NCBI GenBank assembly: GCA_964580575.1
Contig: CAZOLJ010000048.1
Location: 1 to 35,350, forward strand
Length of the DNA: 35,350 nucleotides
Reading direction: 5' to 3'
Source: CAVPDE01 sp964580575
Lineage (GTDB): Bacteria > Desulfobacterota > DSM-4660 > Desulfatiglandales > HGW-15
Shown here: in pieces, positions 7,681 through 14,575 of the stretch
Numbering within the stretch: position 1 is the first letter of the stretch
Layout of the letters: every line of letters begins with the position of its first letter
Position numbers and translations under genes: made by a program
Notes under the pieces: model-generated
Seen by the model: only the letters and a program-made list of their open reading frames with translations
Told to the model about the DNA's origin: nothing
Database searches by the model: none

Positions 7681-8461
7681 GGCGCTCGGCTCTTTGATCG
7701 TGGCGTTCTCGGGAGGGGTGGACAGCACCTTTCTTCTGGCCGTGGCTCACGAAGCCCTGGGCAAGAAGGTGATTGCCGTCACCGCCCACTCCATCATTTA
7801 CCCCCTGAGCGAGATCGAGGAAGCCGTCGCCTTTGCACAGGACCGTGGAATCGAGCACGTGCTCCTGGCATCAGAAGCCTCTCATGTGCCTGAGTTCGTT
7901 GCAAATCCACCGGAGAGATGCTACTTCTGCAAGAAGTACCTCTTCGAACAGCTCAGGAAGATAGGTGGGCAAAGGGGCATCCGCTCTATTGCTCACGCGG
8001 CGAACATGGATGATTTCGATGACTTTCGCCCCGGGTGGAAAGCGGCCGTGGAAATGGGGGGCATCGCCCCTCTGGTAGATGCTCGGTTGACCAAGGAAGA
8101 GATCCGCTACCTTTCCAAGGAAATGAGACTTGCCACCTGGGATAAGCCTTCCATGGCGTGCCTGGCCTCCAGGGTCCCCTATGGCGAGCCCATTACCGAG
8201 ACGAAGCTCCGGATGATCGGAGAGGCCGAGAAAGAGATCGCCTCTCACGGATTCACCCAGTATCGGCTCAGGCATCATGGACCTGTGGCGAGGATTGAGC
8301 TGCAGGTCTCGGACCTGGAGAGGATCATGGAACCGGAAATCAGAGACAGAATCGTGGCCAAGCTCAAGGAGCTCGGTTTTCTTTACGTGACCCTTGACCT
8401 GGAAGGATATGTGACGGGGAGTATGAACCGGGGATTGGGAGTGCCAAAAGTGGTAAGATAA
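7681..8461 (+). CDS. larE: LarE-type ATP-dependent sulfur transferase (5' end in gap)
   Basis: This is a PP-loop enzyme of the LarE family, which adenylates a carboxylate of the nickel-pincer precursor and delivers sulfur to it during lactate-racemase cofactor synthesis. The visible 259 residues begin just before the PP-loop SGGVDST, so about 15-25 N-terminal residues are lost in the gap. Three cysteines stand out: the CxxC pair in PERCYFCKK and one in MACLASRVPYG. In LarE proteins with this three-cysteine pattern a [4Fe-4S] cluster is known to bind the donated sulfur, in contrast to the single sacrificial cysteine of the Lactobacillus enzyme. No larB, larC or larA lies in the window. The next gene is a YcaO enzyme. 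Family membership is secure; the substrate is not. Confidence 0.88.
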
Positions 8462-8509
8462 GACAGAATACAGGAGACAGAAGAGAGTCAAAATAAAGAA
8501 GAACCTTAT

Positions 8510-8617
8510 CTCTCGCAGAGACGCAGAGAAAGATCTTTTGAAGTTTAAGAACCAAGACAATCTGTTTTTAGCTTTCTCTGTGAACTCTGCGGCTCGAGCG
8601 AGTCCGCCGCGGCGGAC
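8510..8617. repeat. Second CGCAGAG element with GC palindrome
   Basis: The left arm CTCGCAGAGACGCAGAGAAAG (8512-8532, described here without its outer context) and the inverse arm CTTTCTCTGTGAACTCTGCG (about 8572-8591) resemble the pair at 1341-1443. They are followed by the perfect palindrome GTCCGCCGCGGCGGAC (8602-8617) and GAGCGGGCGTGAG, whose complement also occurs near 409-421. Confidence 0.6.
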
Positions 8618-8655
8618 GAGCGGGCGTGAGACCGGTTTTCAAAGGAGTTTTTCGA

Positions 8656-10389
8656 TTGAATCACAAGATTGTTCTTAAGGACGCCTATAAAGGCTACACG
8701 CTGGACCAGGACAAGATCATCACGCCGGAAGAGACCGTGCGACGTTTCCGGGCAAAGCTCAAAGAGCTGGACCTGGATATCCTGGAGAGGACCCTTCGCA
8801 TCGACAACGGCAGGCTGGGCATCCCCGTGTATTTCAGCATTTGCGGCAAGGACGCGCTGGAAGTCATCGGCACGAAGAAGCAGATGGGCAAAGGCTCTAC
8901 CCCGCAGCAGTCCGAAGCCAGCGCGGTCATGGAACTGGCGGAGAGATTCAGCTTCTTCAGTTTCTGCAAGAACCAGGGGAATTTTTTTGTCGAGACTTAC
9001 CGCAACCTGAAGGACCGGGCCCTTCCCCTGGACATGATTGCCCGTTCCGTTCACGACCCATCCGAGGACGTGGGAAGGGCCAAGGAAATCTTCTCTGGGC
9101 TTCCCCTCAAGTGGACCTCGGCCTACAACCTGACCGCCCAGCGGGAGGTCCTCGTCCCTTTCAACTGGTTTTACACCATCAACGAATTCAACGGTCCTTG
9201 TGCAGGCAATTGCGTGGAAGAAGCCCTGTCCCAGGGGATTTCGGAAATTGTGGAAAGGCATGTGTCTTCCCTCGTGAGCCGCAATCGTTTGAAAGTGCCC
9301 TCCATTTCCCTGAAATCCATCGGCGATCCCACGGCCATGGACCTGATAGGCAAATACGAAAAGGCCGGGGTGAAACTCTTTCTGAACGATTTCTCCCTGG
9401 ACACGGGCATCCCGAGCGTGGGCGCTCTGGCTTATGATCCGTCCACCTTTCCCGGCAGGAGCGAAATCGTTTGGACCGCCGGAACAACCCCCGATCCCCA
9501 CAAAGCCTTGATCCGCGCTCTCACGGAGGTCGCCCAGCTGGCAGGCGATTTCAACACGAGCTCCAACTACGTGGCGAGCGGCCTGCCCAAGTTCACCACT
9601 CTGGAGGAAGCAGGCTTTGTGATGCACCCGGGAAGTGAAGTCCCGATCCAGTCTCTTCCCGATCTGTCGAACGACAACATCCGAGTGGAAGTCGAGAACT
9701 GCATCTCCGCCCTGTCCCGGGTCGGATTGTCCGTCTTCGTCATCGACGTGACCCACGCAAAGCTTCAGATCCCGAGCTTCTACACCATCATCCCCGGAGC
9801 TCACTTTCGCGAGCGCGCAGCAGGCACAAGCCTTGGGCTGTTCTCCGCAAAACTCATTGCGGAAAGCGGAAATCCCCTCTGGGCGATCGCGGAGCTCGAG
9901 AAAATGAACAGGCTCCTGCCGGGCAAGTACTACATCCAGTTCTTCCTGGGCACTTGCCATTTAGCCCTGGAGGAGCCGGCAACAGCCCTTCCCTTCTTTG
10001 AAAAGGCCCTGGCTCTCGAACCCAAGGAACAGGATGTCCCGAGCATCTACTCTTACATGGGGCTGTGTCTGAAAGATCTCGGACAGTACCGGGAAGCGAT
10101 CGCTGCCGTTCACAAGGCGGAGGCCTTGGACCGCGAAAGGACGGACGTCTACAACCTGATGGGCTTCTGCTATTACAAGCTCAAAGAGCACGAAAAGGCG
10201 ATCGACTGCTTCAAAAGAGTCCTGGAACTCAACCCTGCGTCCGCCATCGACTACGCGAACATCGGCTCCAATTATCGGGACATGGGAGACAGGGAAAAAG
10301 CCGCCCGCTACTACCGGCTCGCCCTGGAGCTGGATCCCACGATCGAGTTTGCAAGGGAAAATCTGCTGAAGCTTCAGAGTGACAAGTGA
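8656..10389 (+). CDS. YcaO-domain ATP-dependent enzyme with C-terminal TPR repeats
   Basis: Residues about 1-385 form a YcaO domain. YcaO enzymes use ATP to activate peptide amides for cyclodehydration or thioamidation. ATP/Mg-binding segments are visible in QQSEASAVMELAERFSF (about 84-100), EEALSQGISEIVERH (about 188-202) and IRALTEVAQ. Residues about 395-577 hold four or five TPR units, for example YNLMGFCYYKLKEHEKAIDC. The length of 577 is near that of E. coli YcaO, which also has a TPR-like tail. No TfuA partner or precursor peptide was found. The start is TTG at 8656, eight bases after GGAG; a GTG at 8626 lies in repeat DNA. The last codons (CAG AGT GAC AAG TGA) run into a repeat array. 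Confidence 0.85.
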   Translation: MNHKIVLKDAYKGYTLDQDKIITPEETVRRFRAKLKELDLDILERTLRIDNGRLGIPVYFSICGKDALEVIGTKKQMGKGSTPQQSEASAVMELAERFSFFSFCKNQGNFFVETYRNLKDRALPLDMIARSVHDPSEDVGRAKEIFSGLPLKWTSAYNLTAQREVLVPFNWFYTINEFNGPCAGNCVEEALSQGISEIVERHVSSLVSRNRLKVPSISLKSIGDPTAMDLIGKYEKAGVKLFLNDFSLDTGIPSVGALAYDPSTFPGRSEIVWTAGTTPDPHKALIRALTEVAQLAGDFNTSSNYVASGLPKFTTLEEAGFVMHPGSEVPIQSLPDLSNDNIRVEVENCISALSRVGLSVFVIDVTHAKLQIPSFYTIIPGAHFRERAAGTSLGLFSAKLIAESGNPLWAIAELEKMNRLLPGKYYIQFFLGTCHLALEEPATALPFFEKALALEPKEQDVPSIYSYMGLCLKDLGQYREAIAAVHKAEALDRERTDVYNLMGFCYYKLKEHEKAIDCFKRVLELNPASAIDYANIGSNYRDMGDREKAARYYRLALELDPTIEFARENLLKLQSDK

Positions 10390-10391
10390 CA

Positions 10392-10451
10392 AGTCACGAG
10401 TGACGAGTCCCTGTTTCTTCTCTTGTCACTATTTACTCGTCACTCGTCACT
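10392..10451. terminator. Long inverted repeat between convergent genes
   Basis: AGTCACGAGTGACGAGT (10392-10408) and ACTCGTCACTCGTCACT (10435-10451) pair over 17 positions with one mismatch, leaving a 26-base loop. The stem lies between the YcaO gene and the convergent receiver gene and probably separates their transcripts. Confidence 0.6.
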
Positions 10452-10453
10452 AA

Positions 10454-10912
10454 TTATTTCTTCTTCCGGAAAAGATCGAAGATGGAGGAGGGAGATTCCA
10501 CGACCTTCTGCATTTTTTCCTTCATCTCTTTTTTTTCCGCGCCCTCCTTCTTCTGCCAGGCCCCTTCAATCTTGCCCACGAGGTCGTCGATTTCACAGGG
10601 TTTGTTCAGGTAGTCATAGGCCCCGAGCTTGATGGCTTCAAGGGCCGTGTCAATGGATCCGTGGCCTGTGAGGATCAGCGTTTCCGTGAACAGCCCAAGC
10701 TTCTTGATTTCTTTGAGAGTCGCCAGCCCGTCCATGCCGGGCATCTTCAAGTCCAGAACCACCACGTCGAAGTGTTCTTTCTCAAGGGCTTGAATGGCGG
10801 CATCTCCGCTGTTCGCAGCCGTCACTTTGTATCCCCTGTTGGTGAGGAGCTTGCCCATGTTGGTGGTGAAAACCACTTCGTCATCGACTAATAGAATCTT
10901 GGACCCTTTCAT
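10454..10912 (-). CDS. Stand-alone response regulator receiver, kinase A partner
   Basis: This protein has 152 residues: a CheY-like receiver at about 1-120 and a charged tail rich in Lys and Glu that contains no DNA-binding domain. The acidic pair DD at 10-11, the phospho-acceptor Asp near 54 (VVVLDLKMPGMDG), the Thr in LTGHGS and the Lys in NKPCEIDD are all present, so it should be phosphorylated. It follows kinase A by 21 bases on the same strand with a GGGAGGG ribosome site, so the two form an operon. Output is probably by protein contact or phosphorelay. Confidence 0.88.
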   Translation of the reverse strand: MKGSKILLVDDEVVFTTNMGKLLTNRGYKVTAANSGDAAIQALEKEHFDVVVLDLKMPGMDGLATLKEIKKLGLFTETLILTGHGSIDTALEAIKLGAYDYLNKPCEIDDLVGKIEGAWQKKEGAEKKEMKEKMQKVVESPSSIFDLFRKKK

Positions 10913-10933
10913 GGCTTTTCCCTCCCTTTGAAT

Positions 10934-12703
10934 TTAACCCCTCTCTTGGGCCGCTGCTGCCTCTTTCACCTCTGCGGGGGGTCGATAAGGAACCGCCAGG
11001 GCGAATTCCGTTCCTTGCCCCACTTGGCTTTTCACCGAGATACTCCCCCCCAGTCGCTGCATGATGCTGTAACAAATGGAAAGACCGAGCCCAGTGCCTT
11101 TGCCGACCGCCTTAGTGGTGAAAAAGGGATCGAAAATCTTGCTGAGAATCTCTTTCGGAATGCCGGAGCCCGTATCAGCAAACGTGATGCGCACCATCTG
11201 ATGTTGATCGTCGGCCCGTGTGGCAATCCGGATGTTGCCGTAAGGCTTCCCATCGTGAGCGTCAATGGCGTTGGTGATGAGATTGAGAAACACTTGCTGA
11301 AGCTGTGAGGGGTCGCTCAGAACAGGCTTCAGGTTCTGGTCCAGGTCCGTCTGGAACTTGATCCCGCTCGACCGGGCCTCCCTCTCCATGAGTTCCACCA
11401 CTTCTTCGAGGAAGGAGTTCAGGTCCACTTTTTCGATCACCGATCGGGTACGGCGGGAGAATCTCAAGAGGTTGTGGGTGATGCGCTTGCACCGATTGAT
11501 CTGCACGTCCATCTGGTTCAGGGATTCCGTGATCTCTTTCTTGAGCCCCTCGTCCAGATTCTGGGTCTGTTCCAACGTATCGAGAAGAATCTGCCTCTCC
11601 GTCAGGATGATGGCCAGGGGATTGTTGATCTCGTGGGCCACCCCTGCAGAAAGCTCACCGAGGGAAGCCATCTTGCCGGCTTCCATGAGCTGACGGCCCA
11701 GCTGGTCCGCTTCCGCGTCCCGATCTTTGATGACCCTGACCAGATGCCTCGTGGTCAGGACGGACACGAGAAGAATGGTGAGCGCGGCCAGGTGCAGGAA
11801 GATCAGAGTCGCATAATTGGCGTAGTTCACTTCGTCAAAGGCTTCGGCGTATTCCTGTTTCACCACCAGTCTCCACTTCGGCTCACGAAACCAGGCTGTG
11901 GCAACGATCTCTTTTTTCGCCTTCGGGTTTTTCACATCAGGTTCAATCACCTGAATCCTGATGCCCTCATGATGGGGCTCAAGGGGCATGGGAGACCTTT
12001 CCATGATTTTTCCGGCAAAACGAGGGCTGGTCTGATAGATCCCCTCTTCATTCAAAATGAAGACTTCGCCGGTCTTTCCGATCCGGACGTTTTCCACCAG
12101 GGCTCGGAACGCTTCCGTGTCCACCGTGGCCCTCAGAATCCACTTCTCTCCTTTTTCCTGGCGTGTGACGGCAATGATGAAGTGGGGGACTTTACGGAAT
12201 CCTGCAAACATGTCACTGATGAAAATGCCGCGCTCCATGACGCCCTTGAACCAGAAGGTCTGGGAGTAGTTCTTGTCCATCAGGTCGTAAGGACCCACGT
12301 AAGCGAGATGCCTGCCTTCGTCGCTGATGAGTCCCAGGTCTGAGATGGAGCCGTAATCCTGGTTCATCACCTCGAAAACATGGGTCAGGTTGCCCATCTC
12401 CTTCAGGTATTCTTTGGAATGGGTTTGCGCGATCAATTGGAGCCTGGCGCTGCGTTCTCTCAGGAAGAGCTCGATGATCCTCTTGTGGTATTCCACCTCG
12501 GTTTGGAAGGATTCCATCATCCTCGTTTTGGCAAACCGGGTGTGGTGGATGTTGATGGCCCAACCCACGAGGAGCAGAGGAACCAGAGAGCAAATGAGGG
12601 TAATCCCGATGAACTTTCGGTAGAGTTTGGCATAGTGAGCCTTGCGCCACTCTTCCTCGGTTCTCTCGCCTTTGACCCCGCCTTCTAGCTCTGCCTGTGC
12701 CAT
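10934..12703 (-). CDS. Sensor histidine kinase A with dCache sensor
   Basis: This membrane kinase has 589 residues. TM1 is at about 32-52, an extracytoplasmic double-Cache-like sensor at 53-296 with the motifs YVGPYDL and ISDMFAGFRKVPHFIIAV, and TM2 at about 297-318. A short linker leads to HisKA with the phospho-acceptor His near 357 (GVAHEINNPL), then HATPase_c with NLITNAIDA, DTGSGIP, FFTTK and GTGLGL. The sensor is paralogous to those of the kinases starting at 20670 and 31858. The ligand is unknown; Cache folds often bind small acids or amines. ATG 12703 follows GAGGGAAAG, and a longer reading frame upstream lacks such a site. It is transcribed with the receiver downstream. Confidence 0.9.
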   Translation of the reverse strand: MAQAELEGGVKGERTEEEWRKAHYAKLYRKFIGITLICSLVPLLLVGWAINIHHTRFAKTRMMESFQTEVEYHKRIIELFLRERSARLQLIAQTHSKEYLKEMGNLTHVFEVMNQDYGSISDLGLISDEGRHLAYVGPYDLMDKNYSQTFWFKGVMERGIFISDMFAGFRKVPHFIIAVTRQEKGEKWILRATVDTEAFRALVENVRIGKTGEVFILNEEGIYQTSPRFAGKIMERSPMPLEPHHEGIRIQVIEPDVKNPKAKKEIVATAWFREPKWRLVVKQEYAEAFDEVNYANYATLIFLHLAALTILLVSVLTTRHLVRVIKDRDAEADQLGRQLMEAGKMASLGELSAGVAHEINNPLAIILTERQILLDTLEQTQNLDEGLKKEITESLNQMDVQINRCKRITHNLLRFSRRTRSVIEKVDLNSFLEEVVELMEREARSSGIKFQTDLDQNLKPVLSDPSQLQQVFLNLITNAIDAHDGKPYGNIRIATRADDQHQMVRITFADTGSGIPKEILSKIFDPFFTTKAVGKGTGLGLSICYSIMQRLGGSISVKSQVGQGTEFALAVPYRPPAEVKEAAAAQERG

Positions 12704-12902
12704 CTTTCCCTCTTGCCCCAAAGCCGGAGGCTTCTTGGTCCCTCCCAGGGATAAAGAACAACCGCACGGACCCCAAGATGATTTATAAAGATTCAATATA
12801 CATGCCAAAGATTATCCGCGCGGGAGATCTTTGAGCGGGAAGCCCCGTCCCCGTAATTCAACGGATTTCCTTGGGAATTAAGGCAAGATCCAGCCTTGAT
12901 AA

Positions 12903-13017
12903 AAGGATCGGCGATCCTTGTCACCCCTGAGGTGACGTTTCATGGAAACAGAAGTTTTCACTGAACCGGTGCAAGCTCCAAGGCCCGCCACAGGAACGGC
13001 GGGGAAATACAGGGTTC
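12903..13017. other. Cluster of strong hairpins in a gene-poor stretch
   Basis: Between kinase A and the phosphotransacetylase-like gene (12704-13138, 435 bases without a gene) lie three stems: AAGGATCG/CGATCCTT (12903-12919), GTCACC/GGTGAC (12920-12936) and CCCGCC/GGCGGG (12984-13003). The third is enclosed by GAACC (12963-12967) and GGTTC (13013-13017). The promoter at 13082 starts downstream of them, so they are not in that gene's leader. They could be a small RNA or repeat; no known riboswitch was recognised. Confidence 0.35.
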
Positions 13018-13081
13018 AAGGAAAGATCGCTGCTCTCTCATGCCTTGCCGCCTGAAAGTCCACGGCCGCAGGGATTTGCAT

Positions 13082-13110
13082 TTGCTGTTTTGAGGCAAAA
13101 GCCCTATAAT
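13082..13110 (+). promoter_or_regulatory. Sigma-70-type promoter of the phosphotransacetylase-like gene
   Basis: TTGCTG (13082-13087) and a consensus TATAAT (13105-13110) are 17 bases apart. Transcription would start near 13117, giving a leader of about 22 bases with AAGGGGG (13128-13134) as ribosome site before the ATG at 13139. Confidence 0.7.
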
Positions 13111-13138
13111 TAAATTCTTTACGCTGCAAGGGGGTTTC

Positions 13139-14200
13139 ATGCCTTTTCTCTTCATCGGTTCAACAGGCGATCGCGCCGGCCACACCCTTATTGCGTGGGC
13201 CATCGCCCGAAAGCTCCTGGAAAAGGGAATGAGCGTCGGCTTTATTAAGCCTTTCGGCACCGACCCTGTCCATATTCACGGCCAATGGACCGACCAAGAC
13301 GCGTTTCTTTTCAAAGAGGCTTTGAATCTCTCGGAGCCTCTGGAGCGGATCTGCCCCTATTTGGTTTCCGATGAAGCCTGGAGAAACAAGGGAAACGACG
13401 AGATCCTGGAAGAACTCAAGACCCTCGCGGGAGAAGTCTCCGAGGCAAAAGACGTCGTTCTTATCCTGGGCTCCAAGCACATCTTTTTCGATGATGCAGC
13501 CTGCCCGATCCCCGACGTCACCTTGATCCCTGAATTGAACGCGGAATTCCTTCTTGTCCATCGCTACCGCAAAGTGTCCAAGGCGATTTACTCCATCCTC
13601 TCGGTGAGCTCACTTTTGCGGGAAAGAACCAGGGGAATTGTCCTCAACCGGGTCCCGCCCGAGGAAATCAGAGAAATCCAGACCCGTTTGGTGCCCTCGC
13701 TGCGGGAAAAAGGAATCCCAATCTTCGCCGCTCTTCCGGAGGATCCTGTCCTTTCTTTCAGAAGTTTGCGGGAAGTGGGAGAAGTCCTGGAGGGCCAGTG
13801 GCTTTGGGGGGAAGAACTGGGGAGGCCGGTGGGTGCCATGACGGTGGGCGCCACAGACCTCACCGAAGGTCTCATGCTCTTTAAGCGGGCCTACAACAAG
13901 ATCATCCTTCTTGAGCCCACATCAAACAGTGCCGACGCCGCAGCGCCGAGACCCGTGGTGGGAATCGTTTTAACCGGCGGCAGGAGACCTGCTCCACAGC
14001 TCCTCCAAGCCGCCAAGCGCGCCAACGTGCCTCTCCTCCTCGTCAAGCAAGACACGTTCCCGGCGCTGGAACGCCTTGAACAAAGCACCTCTCACCTTTC
14101 TCCCGGAGACGATCTCAAGGTGCGGCACCTCCTCGAGTTGATGGACTATGAAGGGGCGCTCGACAGGCTCCTTGAATCGCTCAAACCCGCCAAGGGCTGA
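13139..14200 (+). CDS. Phosphotransacetylase-like protein (AAA_26 plus DRTGG domains)
   Basis: This protein has 353 residues. The first half resembles the dethiobiotin-synthetase-like P-loop NTPase found at the N-terminus of long phosphotransacetylases (GSTGDRAGHT at residues 6-15, a P-loop variant with His where Lys is usual). The second half (about 210-325) is a DRTGG-type domain. The catalytic phosphate acetyltransferase domain itself is absent, so it is unlikely to make acetyl phosphate. Such proteins are usually annotated phosphotransacetylase family or cobyrinic-acid-synthase-like, and a regulatory or nucleotide-binding role is more plausible. It has its own promoter and converges on receiver B with only eight bases between stop codons. 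Function is unassigned. Confidence 0.7.
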   Translation: MPFLFIGSTGDRAGHTLIAWAIARKLLEKGMSVGFIKPFGTDPVHIHGQWTDQDAFLFKEALNLSEPLERICPYLVSDEAWRNKGNDEILEELKTLAGEVSEAKDVVLILGSKHIFFDDAACPIPDVTLIPELNAEFLLVHRYRKVSKAIYSILSVSSLLRERTRGIVLNRVPPEEIREIQTRLVPSLREKGIPIFAALPEDPVLSFRSLREVGEVLEGQWLWGEELGRPVGAMTVGATDLTEGLMLFKRAYNKIILLEPTSNSADAAAPRPVVGIVLTGGRRPAPQLLQAAKRANVPLLLVKQDTFPALERLEQSTSHLSPGDDLKVRHLLELMDYEGALDRLLESLKPAKG

Positions 14201-14208
14201 TAGGGATA

Positions 14209-14574
14209 TCAGCCGAGGGTGCTGGAGACGATCCCGAGGAGTTTGTCGGGCGAGATCGGTTTGGACAAAAAAAGGTTTGCTCCTGCTTCAAGACCTCGAA
14301 CTCTGTCCTCATCCCTGGTTTTGGCCGTGAGGAATACAATCGGAACATCGCGGCACTTTTCCTTCTCTCGAATTCTTTTGCACAACTCGAACCCGTCCAT
14401 TTCAGGCATGATCACGTCGGTCATGATCAAATCATAAGTGCCTTGGTCCAGCTTCTGGAGCGCCTCCTTGCCGCTTCCGACGGTATGCACTTCATAGCCT
14501 TCGGGCTTGAGCAGTTCGTCCAAGGCCATGAGGACCATCTCATCATCATCGACCACCAGAATACGCTTCGTCAT
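14209..14574 (-). CDS. Stand-alone response regulator receiver, kinase B partner
   Basis: This is a 121-residue single-domain receiver. It has the acidic cluster DDDE at 9-12, the phospho-acceptor in LIMTDVIMPEMDG, the Thr in FLTAKTRDED and the Lys in LSKPISPDK. It resembles chemotaxis CheY-like or relay receivers and has no effector domain. Its ATG is one base beyond the stop codon of kinase B, so translation is coupled and pairing is near certain. Confidence 0.9.
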   Translation of the reverse strand: MTKRILVVDDDEMVLMALDELLKPEGYEVHTVGSGKEALQKLDQGTYDLIMTDVIMPEMDGFELCKRIREKEKCRDVPIVFLTAKTRDEDRVRGLEAGANLFLSKPISPDKLLGIVSSTLG

Positions 14575-14575
14575 T

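Noticed and set aside
7424..8461. Apparent single reading frame running through the N gap from the activator into larE
   Set aside because: The N run is translated as unknown residues, and the real gap length and frame are not known. The two sides belong to different families.
10383..10451. CRISPR-like array (also 18380-18483 and 27414-27635)
   Set aside because: Units are about seven bases, degenerate and without spacers, and no cas gene is present. They fit hairpin-forming word arrays.
12958..13080. Cobalamin-type riboswitch ahead of the phosphotransacetylase-like gene
   Set aside because: A GGTGCAA-CTCC-like patch resembles part of the core, but the B12 box and the remaining conserved blocks are missing, and the promoter lies downstream.
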